From the NCBI GenBank assembly GCA_025352795.1, contig JANXSF010000021.1, positions 1 to 64,000 of the forward strand: a stretch of 64,000 nucleotides of DNA. The letters run 5' to 3'. Within the stretch, counting starts at the first letter, position 1. Each line of letters begins with the position of its first letter. This document shows positions 53,497 to 62,450 of the stretch, one piece after another. This stretch comes from Acidobacteriota bacterium. Lineage in GTDB: Bacteria; Acidobacteriota; Terriglobia; Bryobacterales; Bryobacteraceae. Made by a program: the position numbers and the translations under genes. Under the pieces are notes generated by a model. That model was not told where the DNA came from and did no database searches. It saw only the letters and a list, made by a program, of their open reading frames with translations.

Positions 53497-54012
53497 ATGA
53501 AAAAGCTTCTTTTGCTCTCGCTCGTTTCGCTTGTCGCATTCGCCCAAAACGGTACAACCCATCATCAGGTTGGAGACATGGCCCCAGACTTTGAGCTGAA
53601 AGGTTCCGACGGAAAGACTTACAAACTGTCTAGCTTCGTCGGAAAAAATCCCGTGGTCCTGGCCTTCTTCCCTGCCGCTTTCACTGGTGGTTGCACAAAA
53701 GAGATGACCGCTTACCAGGCGAGCATCGCTAAGTTTACAGGGATGGATGTGAAAGTATTCGGCATCTCCACCGACAGTGGACCGACGCTGGCCCATTGGG
53801 CGAAAGAGTTGGGCGCAGAGTTCCCAATGTTGAGCGACATGATGCGCGGAACTTCTATGGCTTATGGCGTTTTAAATCCCAAAGCAGGTGTAGCCAATCG
53901 GACGACATTCGTGGTCGGCGCGGATGGCAAGATCGTTGAGATCCTGGAAGGTGCCAAGGCTGTGGACATCTCGGGATCGGAAGGCGCATGCGCTCGGATC
54001 ACTAAGAAATAA
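53497..54012 (+). CDS. Exported peroxiredoxin
   Basis: A 171-residue thioredoxin-fold protein with a signal peptide ([17 protein letters not shown]). The peroxidatic Cys66 is in [15 protein letters not shown], where the usual T-x-x-C is GGC. It reduces peroxides in the periplasm. It is convergent with a second peroxiredoxin gene (6 bases apart). A resolving Cys is not obvious except Cys167 near the end (GACARITKK). Confidence 0.88.
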   Translation: MKKLLLLSLVSLVAFAQNGTTHHQVGDMAPDFELKGSDGKTYKLSSFVGKNPVVLAFFPAAFTGGCTKEMTAYQASIAKFTGMDVKVFGISTDSGPTLAHWAKELGAEFPMLSDMMRGTSMAYGVLNPKAGVANRTTFVVGADGKIVEILEGAKAVDISGSEGACARITKK

Positions 54013-54018
54013 GCACCA

Positions 54019-54480
54019 CTACTGAGCCGATGCCAAAACTTCCTTAGGTCCCGGCTTGCCCCGTTGTCCGAAGCGCACTGTGCCATCTTTACCTATCAAA
54101 TAAACGGTGCGCTTCACTATCAAACCATTGGTGTGATACAGTTCGCACACCTTTTGTTTATCATCTACCAACAGTGGAAAGGGGAAGTTGTACTTCTTCT
54201 TAAACTCTTGATGCGATGTCGCTTTCTGTCCGTTGATACCGAACACCACAACATCTTTGCCTTGAAATGCCTTCCAGTTGTCGCGGATTTCACACAACTG
54301 TTTGGTGCATACAGCGGTGTCATCGCCAGGGTAAAAAACCAACACCACATTCTTCCCGCGTAACTTGGAAAGCGTGACGCTTTGTCCGTCCTGGTCAACG
54401 GTTGTAAAGTCAGGTGCTGCGGTTCCTACCGCAAGTGGGTCTGAGAAAAGCCATCCAAACATAATAAGTAACAGTCCCAT
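54019..54480 (-). CDS. bcp: BCP-type peroxiredoxin
   Basis: A 153-residue protein. ATG 54480 begins MGLLLIMFGWLFSDP, a hydrophobic start that may be a signal or anchor. Cys58 and Cys63 in PGDDTAVCTKQLCEIRD are the peroxidatic and resolving pair of the BCP/PrxQ type. An upstream frame reaching 54864 is just the antisense of tldD. It is divergent from tldD, with only 13 bases between the two start codons. Confidence 0.88.
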   Translation of the reverse strand: MGLLLIMFGWLFSDPLAVGTAAPDFTTVDQDGQSVTLSKLRGKNVVLVFYPGDDTAVCTKQLCEIRDNWKAFQGKDVVVFGINGQKATSHQEFKKKYNFPFPLLVDDKQKVCELYHTNGLIVKRTVYLIGKDGTVRFGQRGKPGPKEVLASAQ

Positions 54481-54493
54481 ATTATTAGAGTAG

Positions 54494-55948
54494 ATGAAGC
54501 AAATTGCGTTAGAGGCTCTAGATTTTGCATTGGGGCCGGAAGTGGAGTATGCCGACGTCCGCATCGTTGAATCGAAGGACCGCACTGTATCGACGCGTAA
54601 CGGCCGCGTGTCACAAGTGGCCGCTACCGAATCCATGGGCATTGGGATTCGTGTCCTTATCAATGGCAGTTGGGGGTTCGCTGCTACAGACCGGTTGAAT
54701 CGCGAAGGTCTTGCCGCCGCAGCAAATCTTGCCAAAGAAATTGCCGTAGCCAGTGGCTTGGCGCGGAAAGAAAAAGCTGTGTTGGCTCCCGAAAATCCAT
54801 ACGTGGAAACGTGGATTGCGCCCTGCCTAGCTGACCCGTTTCTTACTTCCGTAGAATCGAACATTCAATTGTTACTGGCCATTGACAGCGAATTGAGGCG
54901 CAACGCCGGTGTCACCTTGGCTGAAGGATCGTTGGTGTTTGATAGAACTCGGCAGGTGTTCGCTTCATCGATTGGAAGTCTCATTGACCAGACCAAAACT
55001 TCCACAGGCGCGGGGTACGCCGCTTACAGCTTTGCCAAGGATGAAATTCAAAAACGATCGTTCCCCAATTCCTTTGGTGGGCAGTATCAACTTAAGGGTT
55101 ACGAAATGATCGAAGAATTGGACCTTCTGAAGCAAGCTCCCAGAATCGCCGAAGAGGCCGTGGCGCTGCATAAAGCTGACCAGTGCCCGTCTGGCGAATT
55201 TTCTCTCATCCTTGATTCCAGCCAATTGGGCTTGCAGATTCACGAATCCGTTGGCCATCCTATTGAGCTGGATCGCGTGCTGGGTTCTGAGGCCAATTAT
55301 GCTGGAATGAGTTTTCTCACTCTGGATAAACTGCGCGCTCTTCGCTATGGTTCGGACATTGTGAACGTTGTGTGCGACGCCACTCTGGCCCATGGTCCCG
55401 GATTGGGAACCTTCGCTTATGACGATGAAGGTGTTCCTGCGCAATCCACGCCGATCATTAGCAACGGCTTGTTCACGGGCTACATGACATCGCGTGAAAC
55501 CGCTGCTATTGTTGGCGATGCACGATCTAACGGGACCATGCGCGCTAAAAGTTGGGATCGGCTCCCGCTGATCCGCATGACCAATGTCAGCCTGCTTCCA
55601 GGGGAGCAGAGTTTGGAAGAAGTGTTCGATGTCCCGCTTGGTATTTACATGGAGACCAACAAGAGTTGGTCCATTGATGACAAGCGTTACAACTTCCAAT
55701 TCGGTTGCGAGATTGCCTGGGAGATCAAGAACGGCAAGCGCGTGCGGATGCTGAAAAATCCTACGTATAGCGGTATCTCCACTCAGTTTTGGAACGCTTG
55801 CCAGGCGATTTCGAACCGGCAGCATTGGACGTTATGGGGCGTTCCCAATTGTGGCAAAGGGCAACCAGAACAGGTGATGGGTACAGGACACGGGGCAAGT
55901 CCATCGCGCTTCGGCGGCATCAAAGTGGGCAGTGGTTACCAGGCATGA
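54494..55948 (+). CDS. tldD: Metalloprotease TldD
   Basis: A 484-residue subunit of the TldD/TldE protease. The zinc motif HESVGH is at residues 250-255, in LQIHESVGHPIELDRVLGSE. The N-terminal half holds TRNGRVSQVAATESMGIGIR. It overlaps tldE by 4 bases (ATGA). The complex processes unfolded peptides and, in some bacteria, modified peptide precursors; no such precursor gene was seen here. Confidence 0.94.
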   Translation: MKQIALEALDFALGPEVEYADVRIVESKDRTVSTRNGRVSQVAATESMGIGIRVLINGSWGFAATDRLNREGLAAAANLAKEIAVASGLARKEKAVLAPENPYVETWIAPCLADPFLTSVESNIQLLLAIDSELRRNAGVTLAEGSLVFDRTRQVFASSIGSLIDQTKTSTGAGYAAYSFAKDEIQKRSFPNSFGGQYQLKGYEMIEELDLLKQAPRIAEEAVALHKADQCPSGEFSLILDSSQLGLQIHESVGHPIELDRVLGSEANYAGMSFLTLDKLRALRYGSDIVNVVCDATLAHGPGLGTFAYDDEGVPAQSTPIISNGLFTGYMTSRETAAIVGDARSNGTMRAKSWDRLPLIRMTNVSLLPGEQSLEEVFDVPLGIYMETNKSWSIDDKRYNFQFGCEIAWEIKNGKRVRMLKNPTYSGISTQFWNACQAISNRQHWTLWGVPNCGKGQPEQVMGTGHGASPSRFGGIKVGSGYQA

Positions 55949-57279
55949 TGGATCCGAAACAGTGTCTGGAAATTGCGCAAGCGGAAGCCCGGTCGATGGG
56001 TGTGCGCGATGTGGAAATAATTTTATCGGATACGACATCGTCGTTGACGCGCTTCGCCAACAATGCCATTCATCAGAATGTGACGGCGCAAGCGGGACAC
56101 TGTTCGGTTCGCGTGGTTCTTAATAACAGAACAGCGCGAGCGTCTACGAATCGGTTCACAGAGCAATCTATTCGCGAAGTTACGGCGCAAGCAGTGGGGT
56201 TGGCAAGATCAAGTGAAGCCGATGAGATGTTACCCGCAATGCATGAAGCGTCGAATGTGGAATCACAGTCACGATGGGCTGCAACAACGGCTTCCAGTTC
56301 GCCAACCTCCCGTGCACAGGCTGTGCGAGAGGCCATTGAGTTGGTGGAAGGTGCCGGGCAATCGGCCGCAGGAATTCTTTCCACGGATGTATCGCATGAG
56401 TATCTATTGAACACAAATGGCGTGTTGCTTGAACATGCGGAAACCATGTCGCGATTTTCTATCACGTCAACTGCCGCCGATAGCTCCGGCTGGGCTAAGG
56501 CGTCAACCGTGGATCTGCGAGATCTGGATACGGCGAGTTTGGCAAAGCAGGCTATGGGAAAAGCTTGGGCATCGGCTGCGCCCAAAGAGATCCCCCCCGG
56601 TGCTTACACAGTGATTCTGGAACCGGCCGCTGTGCTCGACTTAGTGGGGCAAATCTTCGGGGATTTTTCAGCCGCAGCAATTGCCGAAGGTCGCAGCTTT
56701 CTAAGCGGTCGTCTTGGAATTAAATTATTCGGGAATAACATCACCATCACCGATGACTGCTTCCATCCACTGCAAGCGGGCGCGCAATTTGATGGGGAAG
56801 GTGTGGCAAGGCAAAAGCTGGTGCTGGTGGACGGCGGCGTTCCACGTGACGTCGCTCGCAGTCGATCCAGCGCTCTGCGCGACGGCGGCAAGCCTACCGG
56901 TCATGGTTTGCCATTGCCCAACGAAGCTGGTGAAGCGGTAACGAATATTGTGATTCATGGTGGTGATCATTCCATCAACGACATGATTCGCCAAACCAAG
57001 CGCGGCATCCTGGTGACGCGCCTTTGGTACATCCGTGAAGTGGAGCAGTTTGAAAAGATCATGACCGGCATGACTCGTGACGGCACGTTTCTGATTGAAG
57101 ACGGTCAACTGATTTGTGGCGTCCGCAACTTCCGCTTCAATCAAAGTGTTGTGAAATTGTTGAACAACGTGGAAATGCTTGGACCCACAATGCGCACTTC
57201 CGGTGAGGAAACATTCGATATGGTAGTTCCCGCAATGAAAGTGAATGATTTCCATTTCACTGAAGTAACCAAGTTTTAG
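55945..57279 (+). CDS. pmbA: TldD partner protein TldE/PmbA
   Basis: A 444-residue TldE/PmbA subunit, which lacks the HExxxH motif but completes the protease. The C-terminal half matches the family (LVDGGVPRDVARSRSSALRD and GKPTGHGLPLPN). ATG 55945 overlaps the tldD stop; the frame is open further upstream, but that part is inside tldD. Just after it (57280-57314) the formate dehydrogenase operon starts. Confidence 0.92.
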   Translation: MMDPKQCLEIAQAEARSMGVRDVEIILSDTTSSLTRFANNAIHQNVTAQAGHCSVRVVLNNRTARASTNRFTEQSIREVTAQAVGLARSSEADEMLPAMHEASNVESQSRWAATTASSSPTSRAQAVREAIELVEGAGQSAAGILSTDVSHEYLLNTNGVLLEHAETMSRFSITSTAADSSGWAKASTVDLRDLDTASLAKQAMGKAWASAAPKEIPPGAYTVILEPAAVLDLVGQIFGDFSAAAIAEGRSFLSGRLGIKLFGNNITITDDCFHPLQAGAQFDGEGVARQKLVLVDGGVPRDVARSRSSALRDGGKPTGHGLPLPNEAGEAVTNIVIHGGDHSINDMIRQTKRGILVTRLWYIREVEQFEKIMTGMTRDGTFLIEDGQLICGVRNFRFNQSVVKLLNNVEMLGPTMRTSGEETFDMVVPAMKVNDFHFTEVTKF

Positions 57280-57314
57280 AACCCTCCAGTTCGATAAGAT
57301 GAAAGCCTCATCTT

Positions 57315-60300
57315 ATGGCTTCAGAACTTTCACGGCGCGGATTCCTGGCTGGCAGTGGCACGGCTGCTGCAACTACTTTCGGCTTCAATTTGGAAGCGGC
57401 CACTGCGGTTGCTAAAGAGCTCAAAATTGCTCGCACCACGCAGACGCATAGCATCTGCCCATACTGCGCTGTGGGTTGTTCCGTTGTCATCCACACCATT
57501 GGTGACAAGGCCCAAAACGTGAAGCCCGCAGTGGTGCACATTGAGGGCGATCCCGAAAGTCCAATTAACCGTGGGACTCTCTGTTCAAAAGGCGCATCGC
57601 TCAAAGAATTCGTCAATAGCGATACACGTCTCACTCGCCCCCTCTACCGAGCCCCAGGTGCTTCCGAATGGCAAGCCATTTCCTGGGAAGATGCGTTTAC
57701 GAGGATGGCCCGTCGCATCAAAGATTCTCGCGATGCCGGGTTCGAAGAAAAAGATGGTCAAGGCCGCGTGGTGAATCGCCTAACCAACACTGCCATGATC
57801 GGCGGCTGTACTGACACCAACGAAGTGAATTACCTGTTGGGAAAATTCCGTTTCGGCATGGGCATCATCGGTTACGAAAACCAGGCCAGGCTTTGACATG
57901 GACCCACGGTGGCCAGTCTGGCTGCCACATTCGGTCGCGGTGCAATGACCAACGGTTGGACCGACGTTGCCAATGCCGATGTTGTTCTTGTCATGGGAGG
58001 CAACCCCGCCGAGAATCATCCAGTAGGTTTCCGTTTTGTGATGGAAGCCAAGCGTAAGCGCAAAGCCAAAATTGTCTGTGTTGATCCGCGATTCACTCGC
58101 ACCGCAGCCGTCTCCGATTGCTATGTGCCTATTCGTTCCGGTACGGACATCGCATTCCTTGGCGGCATCATTCACTATTCCCTCCGTAAGGGACTTTATC
58201 AGGCCAATTACGTCCGCCAACATACCAACGCCAGCTTCCTGATCAACGAAGGTTTCGGATTCGACAACGGCCATTTCAGTGGTTGGGATGAAGCGAAGAA
58301 TTCTTACGATAAATCCACGTGGCAGTATGAACTGGACGCAAACGGTCATGCCAAATTGGACCCCACGTTGGAACATCCACGATCTGTGTTTCAGTTGATG
58401 AAGAAGCACTATTCCCGTTATACGCCTGAAAAAGTGGCTGAAATCTGCGGCTGCACTGCGGAAGAGTTTACGAAAGCTGCGGCCATTATCTGCACCGCTG
58501 CCGCCGAAGATAAATCAGGAACGGTGCTTTATGCTTTGGGCTGGACACAACATAGTTTTGCCGTCCAACTGATCCATGCTGCAGCCATGGTGCAATTGCT
58601 GATGGGCAACATTGGCATGCCCGGCGGTGGAGTCAACGCCCAACGCGGCCACGCTAACATTCAAGGCGCAACGGACATGGGTACATGGAATACTCTTCCT
58701 GGATATTTGAAAATTCCCAGGGCCAACATGGCGTCGCTGGATGACTACCTGAAAGCCAACACGCCGAAAGCGTTGCGCCCCAATTCATTGAACTATTGGG
58801 GCAACACTCCCAAGTTCATGACCAGCTTGTTGAAGGGTTACTATGGCGACAATGCCACCAAGGAAAACGGCTTTGGCTACCAGTGGATTCCCAAGGCTGG
58901 CGAGACTGAAAATTATGGCTGGGGTTACATGTTTGAACGAATGTTGGATGGGAAAATCGATGGCCTGATTTCCTTCGGCATGAATCCTGTGGCCAATGGT
59001 CCCAACACTACAAAGATGCTGGCGGCCCTGTCCAAATTGAAGTGGATGATTGTTGCCGAAAATTTTGAAACGGAAACTTCTGCATTTTGGAATGCTAAAA
59101 AGCTAGCTGAAAAATATTATCCAGCCACGGGTGAACCTTCTACCATTGCAACTGAAGTGTTCCTGTTGCCTGCCTCCTGCTTTGCGGAAAAAGATGGCAC
59201 GTTCGTCAATTCCTCCCGCTGGTTGCAGTGGAAAGATGCGGCCCTTGATCCGCCCGGTGATGCCAAGCGTGACCAGGAAATCATTGGCCAACTCTACACC
59301 CGCGTTCGCAAGCTCTACGAAAAAGAAGGCGGTAAAGCGGCTGAGCCGTTGATGAACATGCAATGGAATTACGCCACGCCATTGTCCCCTTCATTAATCG
59401 AAGTGGCCCGCGAAGTGAACGGCCGTGATCTCACCACAGGCAAGCAGTTGAACGGCTTCGGCGAATTAAAGGACGATGGCACCACGCTGTGTGGCAACTG
59501 GATTTATTCCGGATCGTGGACTGAAGCCGGCAACAACATGGCCCGTCGCGGTCAGGACGATCCTACAGGACTGGGGCTTTATCCCAACTATAGTTGGAGC
59601 TGGCCCGCCAATCGTCGCATTCTCTACAACCGAGCTTCGTCCGATGTGGATGGAAAGCCGTGGGATGAAACACGTGCTCCGCTACGTTACCGAAACGCGC
59701 GCTGGGTGGGGGATACGCCCGATTACAAAGCCGATGCCAAGCCCGATGCATATGGTTCGTTCATCATGCTGCCCGAAGGCGTCGCCAAATTCTTCGCTGC
59801 AGATCTTGTGGAAGGGCCGTTCCCGGAACATTATGAACCAGTGGAATCTCCAGTAGAAAATGCTTTACACTCCAGCGTGAACGCCAACCCTATGGCCAAA
59901 ATCTTTCATGCTCCCATGGATAAGCTGGGTACGTCGAAAGACTTCCCCTATGTTGGCATCACCTATCGTTTAACTGAGCATTTCCACTACTGGACGAAAA
60001 ACACCAAGGGCAGTTCCGAACTGCAAACCAACTTCTTCGTAGAAATTCCCGATGGCTTGGCCAAGGAAAAAAGTATCAAAAATGGCGATCCCGTGCGTCT
60101 TTCCACTGCCCGCGGCCATGTCGATGGACCTGCCCTTGTCACTAAGCGATTCCGTGGTTTGCAAGTCGGCGGCAAGACTGTTTACCAAGTGGGCGTCCCC
60201 ATTCATTGGGGTTTCGTAGGACGTGTGAAGGGTCCACTGATTAATAATCTGACAGCCTCTGTGTACGATCCAAATTCCGGCACACCGGAATACAAGGGTT

Positions 60301-60326
60301 TTCTGGTTAATCTGGAGAAAATCTAG
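57315..60326 (+). CDS. fdnG: Formate dehydrogenase alpha subunit, selenocysteine-containing
   Basis: A 1003-residue molybdopterin enzyme that oxidises formate. A Tat signal (SELSRRGFLAGSGTAAATTF) exports it. The Fe4S4 cysteines are 48, 51, 55 and 90 (CPYCAVGC ... GTLC). An in-frame TGA at 57894-57896 is Sec194, in ENQARL-Sec-HGPTVASLAAT, just as in E. coli FdnG. Reading past it, the frame continues to 60326 (GRGAMTNGWTDVANAD and beyond). A SECIS hairpin lies right after the TGA. Without readthrough the product would be a useless 193 residues. Confidence 0.95.
57911..57923 (+). promoter_or_regulatory. SECIS hairpin of the formate dehydrogenase gene
   Basis: GGCC (57911-57914), loop AGUCU (57915-57919), GGCU (57920-57923), 14 bases after the TGA. 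As I recall it, E. coli fdnG has AGCA-AGUCU-UGCU at the same place, so the loop is the same and the stem differs by paired changes. SelB would bind it. Confidence 0.75.
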
Positions 60327-60327
60327 C

Positions 60328-61119
60328 ATGCAGACAGTTGCCAAACTCATCGACACTTCTCTCTGCATAGGTTGCAAGGCGTGCGAAGTGGCTTGCCAGG
60401 AATGGAACGATCAGGAATTTACGCTTGGTACGTTCGGCGGCACTTACCAGACCAAGCCTGAGCTGGAACATAATTTTTGGAACCTCATCAAGTTCAATGA
60501 ATATGAGACCGATGGCCAACTTTCCTGGCTCATGATGAAGTATCAGTGCATGCACTGTCAGGACGCTGGATGCATGAAAGCCTGTCCCGCGCCTGGTGCC
60601 ATTGTGCGACTGGACAACGGCACGGTGGATTTCAATCACGATAATTGCATTGGTTGCGGCTATTGCATTACCGGTTGCCCGTTCGATGTTCCGCGCCTCA
60701 GCCCCACCACTAAGAAAGTATATAAGTGCACGCTCTGTTCTGACCGAACAGCGGTTGGTCTGGAACCGGCTTGCATCAAAACCTGCCCTACTAACTGCCT
60801 TACTTTTGGGACGCGCACTGACCTGTTACGCAAAGCCGAAGATCGTGCAGTAGAACTGCAAGCAGACGGTTCCACACATGCTGGCGTCTACAATCCGCAA
60901 GGCGTGGGCGGCACCAACGTGATCTATGTTTTGAAGGATGCCTCCAACCCTGAATCGTATGGACTCCCCAAAGATCCTACAATTCCCTGGACTGTTTCAC
61001 TGTGGAAAGGTCCAGTGAAATTGCTGGGCTCGGTAATTTTCTTAGGCGGCATACTAGGAACATTTTTCCATTACATCCGCTTCGGCCCCAAGCTTGAGGA
61101 GGAACATCCCGATGATTGA
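60328..61119 (+). CDS. fdnH: Formate dehydrogenase beta (iron-sulfur) subunit
   Basis: A 263-residue protein with four Fe4S4 clusters: CIGCKACEVAC (13-23), CMHCQDAGCMKAC, CIGCGYCITGC and CTLCSDR with ACIKTC. A C-terminal membrane helix (LLGSVIFLGGILGTFFHYIR) anchors it. It passes electrons from the alpha subunit to the membrane cytochrome. It starts 1 base after the fdnG stop and overlaps fdnI by 8 bases. Confidence 0.95.
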   Translation: MQTVAKLIDTSLCIGCKACEVACQEWNDQEFTLGTFGGTYQTKPELEHNFWNLIKFNEYETDGQLSWLMMKYQCMHCQDAGCMKACPAPGAIVRLDNGTVDFNHDNCIGCGYCITGCPFDVPRLSPTTKKVYKCTLCSDRTAVGLEPACIKTCPTNCLTFGTRTDLLRKAEDRAVELQADGSTHAGVYNPQGVGGTNVIYVLKDASNPESYGLPKDPTIPWTVSLWKGPVKLLGSVIFLGGILGTFFHYIRFGPKLEEEHPDD

Positions 61120-61732
61120 CCGTTTCAATATCAAAGAACGTTTCATCCATTGGATGGTAGCGATTTGCTTCATTTACGCAGCATTATCGGGCTTGGCCAT
61201 GTGGTCGCGACATTTGTTCTGGATCGCAACCGTGTTGGGTGGCGGGGAAACCGTCCGCGCATTGCATCCCTGGGGTGGAATTATTTTTGCCTTGGCCCTT
61301 GGCTTCATGTTCCGCAACTGGGCGTCGCAAATGAAGTTGGATTCTGACGACAAAGTGTGGCTGAAAATGTCCCATCGTTATGCGATGAATGATGAGGCTG
61401 GGGTGCCGCCATCAGGCAAATATAATGCCGGTCAGAAAATGTTGTTCTGGATGCAGTCCGCATTCACACTGCTGTTATTTCTAAGTGGAATGATTTTATG
61501 GTTCCCGGAAATTATGCCCCGCACGTTGCGTTTAGGAGCCGTGTTGGTGCATCCTTTGGCGGCCATTGGCTCCATTGGCGGTATCATTCTACATATCTAT
61601 ATGAGCGCCTTCGCTGTGCCTGGATCCTTGCGGGCTATGACCCGTGGATTTGTCACACCAGGCTGGGCCAAAGCGCACCATCGAAAATGGTTTCAACAGA
61701 CAACGAAAATAGAAGACGAACGCGCGCGATAG
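61112..61732 (+). CDS. fdnI: Formate dehydrogenase gamma subunit, cytochrome b
   Basis: A 206-residue membrane cytochrome b556 that passes electrons to quinone. It has four helices, with His ligands in ERFIHWMVAICFIYAALSG and VHPLAAIGSIGGIILHIYMS. ATG 61112 has GAGGAGG about 9 bases upstream, better than starts further 5'. Its end overlaps the fdhE frame by about 46 bases if ATG 61687 is used for that gene. Confidence 0.93.
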   Translation: MIDRFNIKERFIHWMVAICFIYAALSGLAMWSRHLFWIATVLGGGETVRALHPWGGIIFALALGFMFRNWASQMKLDSDDKVWLKMSHRYAMNDEAGVPPSGKYNAGQKMLFWMQSAFTLLLFLSGMILWFPEIMPRTLRLGAVLVHPLAAIGSIGGIILHIYMSAFAVPGSLRAMTRGFVTPGWAKAHHRKWFQQTTKIEDERAR

Positions 61733-62304
61733 CTTTGGCCGACCGCTACCCGGCATCGCGGCAAATTCTGGAATTTTATGCTGCACTCATCGGGTTCGAT
61801 TCCGATTGGCCAACGCTGCGCGCCCGCCTACTTGAAATTGCGCCAGAACCAATGCAGCGTGCAGCGGCACTTCAACAGCAGCCACAAGGCATCTTCCTTA
61901 GAATTCTCTCCCGTCTCAATCCCACAAAAATTACACCTCAGCAAAACAATGAATGCCCCAACTGCGGCAACCTTCCGCAATGCGCAGTGCTGCGTGAGGA
62001 AGGGCAAGGGCATTCGCTATTTCTGGTTTGCTCTGCATGCACCCACGAATGGAACTTTCCTCGCAGTGAGTGTCCTGCTTGTCTTATGACCGATGAAAAA
62101 CGACTTGGATTTTACACTGCCGAACAGTTCCCCCACGTGCAAACGCTGCTATGCGAAACTTGTCGTTCCTACTTGCACATCATCCATTGCGGCGTAGATC
62201 CGCAGGCTATTCCCGATGTAGATGAACTGGCTTGCACTCCGTTAGATATTTGGGCCATGGAACAGGGTTATACAAAGCTGGTTCCTAATTTAGCCGGTTT
62301 ATAG
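61687..62304 (+). CDS. fdhE: Formate dehydrogenase accessory protein FdhE
   Basis: A 205-residue cytoplasmic protein that checks and matures formate dehydrogenase before export. It has the four CxxC metal knuckles: CPNC (in ECPNCGNLPQC), CSAC (in VCSACTHEW), CPAC and CETC. The N-terminus is helical. ATG 61687 (MVSTDNENRRRT) is used and overlaps fdnI; TTG 61735 right after the fdnI stop is an alternative. It is the last gene of the operon. Confidence 0.9.
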   Translation: MVSTDNENRRRTRAIALADRYPASRQILEFYAALIGFDSDWPTLRARLLEIAPEPMQRAAALQQQPQGIFLRILSRLNPTKITPQQNNECPNCGNLPQCAVLREEGQGHSLFLVCSACTHEWNFPRSECPACLMTDEKRLGFYTAEQFPHVQTLLCETCRSYLHIIHCGVDPQAIPDVDELACTPLDIWAMEQGYTKLVPNLAGL

Positions 62305-62340
62305 AAGTGGTCATATATGGTCAAGTGGTCATATATGGTC
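62305..62340. repeat. Tandem 18-bp direct repeat, two perfect copies
   Basis: AAGTGGTCATATATGGTC at 62305-62322 and again at 62323-62340, starting on the first base after the fdhE stop. Each copy holds the palindrome CATATATG. It may be a regulatory site or simple slippage. Confidence 0.8.
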
Positions 62341-62450
62341 ACTTTTCCGCCCACCGATCCCTGCTTCCGATGCCATAGCGGCACCCCGAAATTGCCTCAT
62401 TCGCTGATTTGATTCGCATCTAAAGAAGCCAGAGAGAATTGGTCGGTCCC

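Noticed and set aside
54481-54864. N-terminal extension of the BCP peroxiredoxin to 281 residues
   Set aside because: It would be antisense to the start of tldD; ATG 54480 gives a normal-length peroxiredoxin.
57894-57896. TGA as a true stop splitting the formate dehydrogenase alpha subunit
   Set aside because: The flanking protein sequence is continuous with FdnG and the selenocysteine position and hairpin fit, so it is read as selenocysteine.
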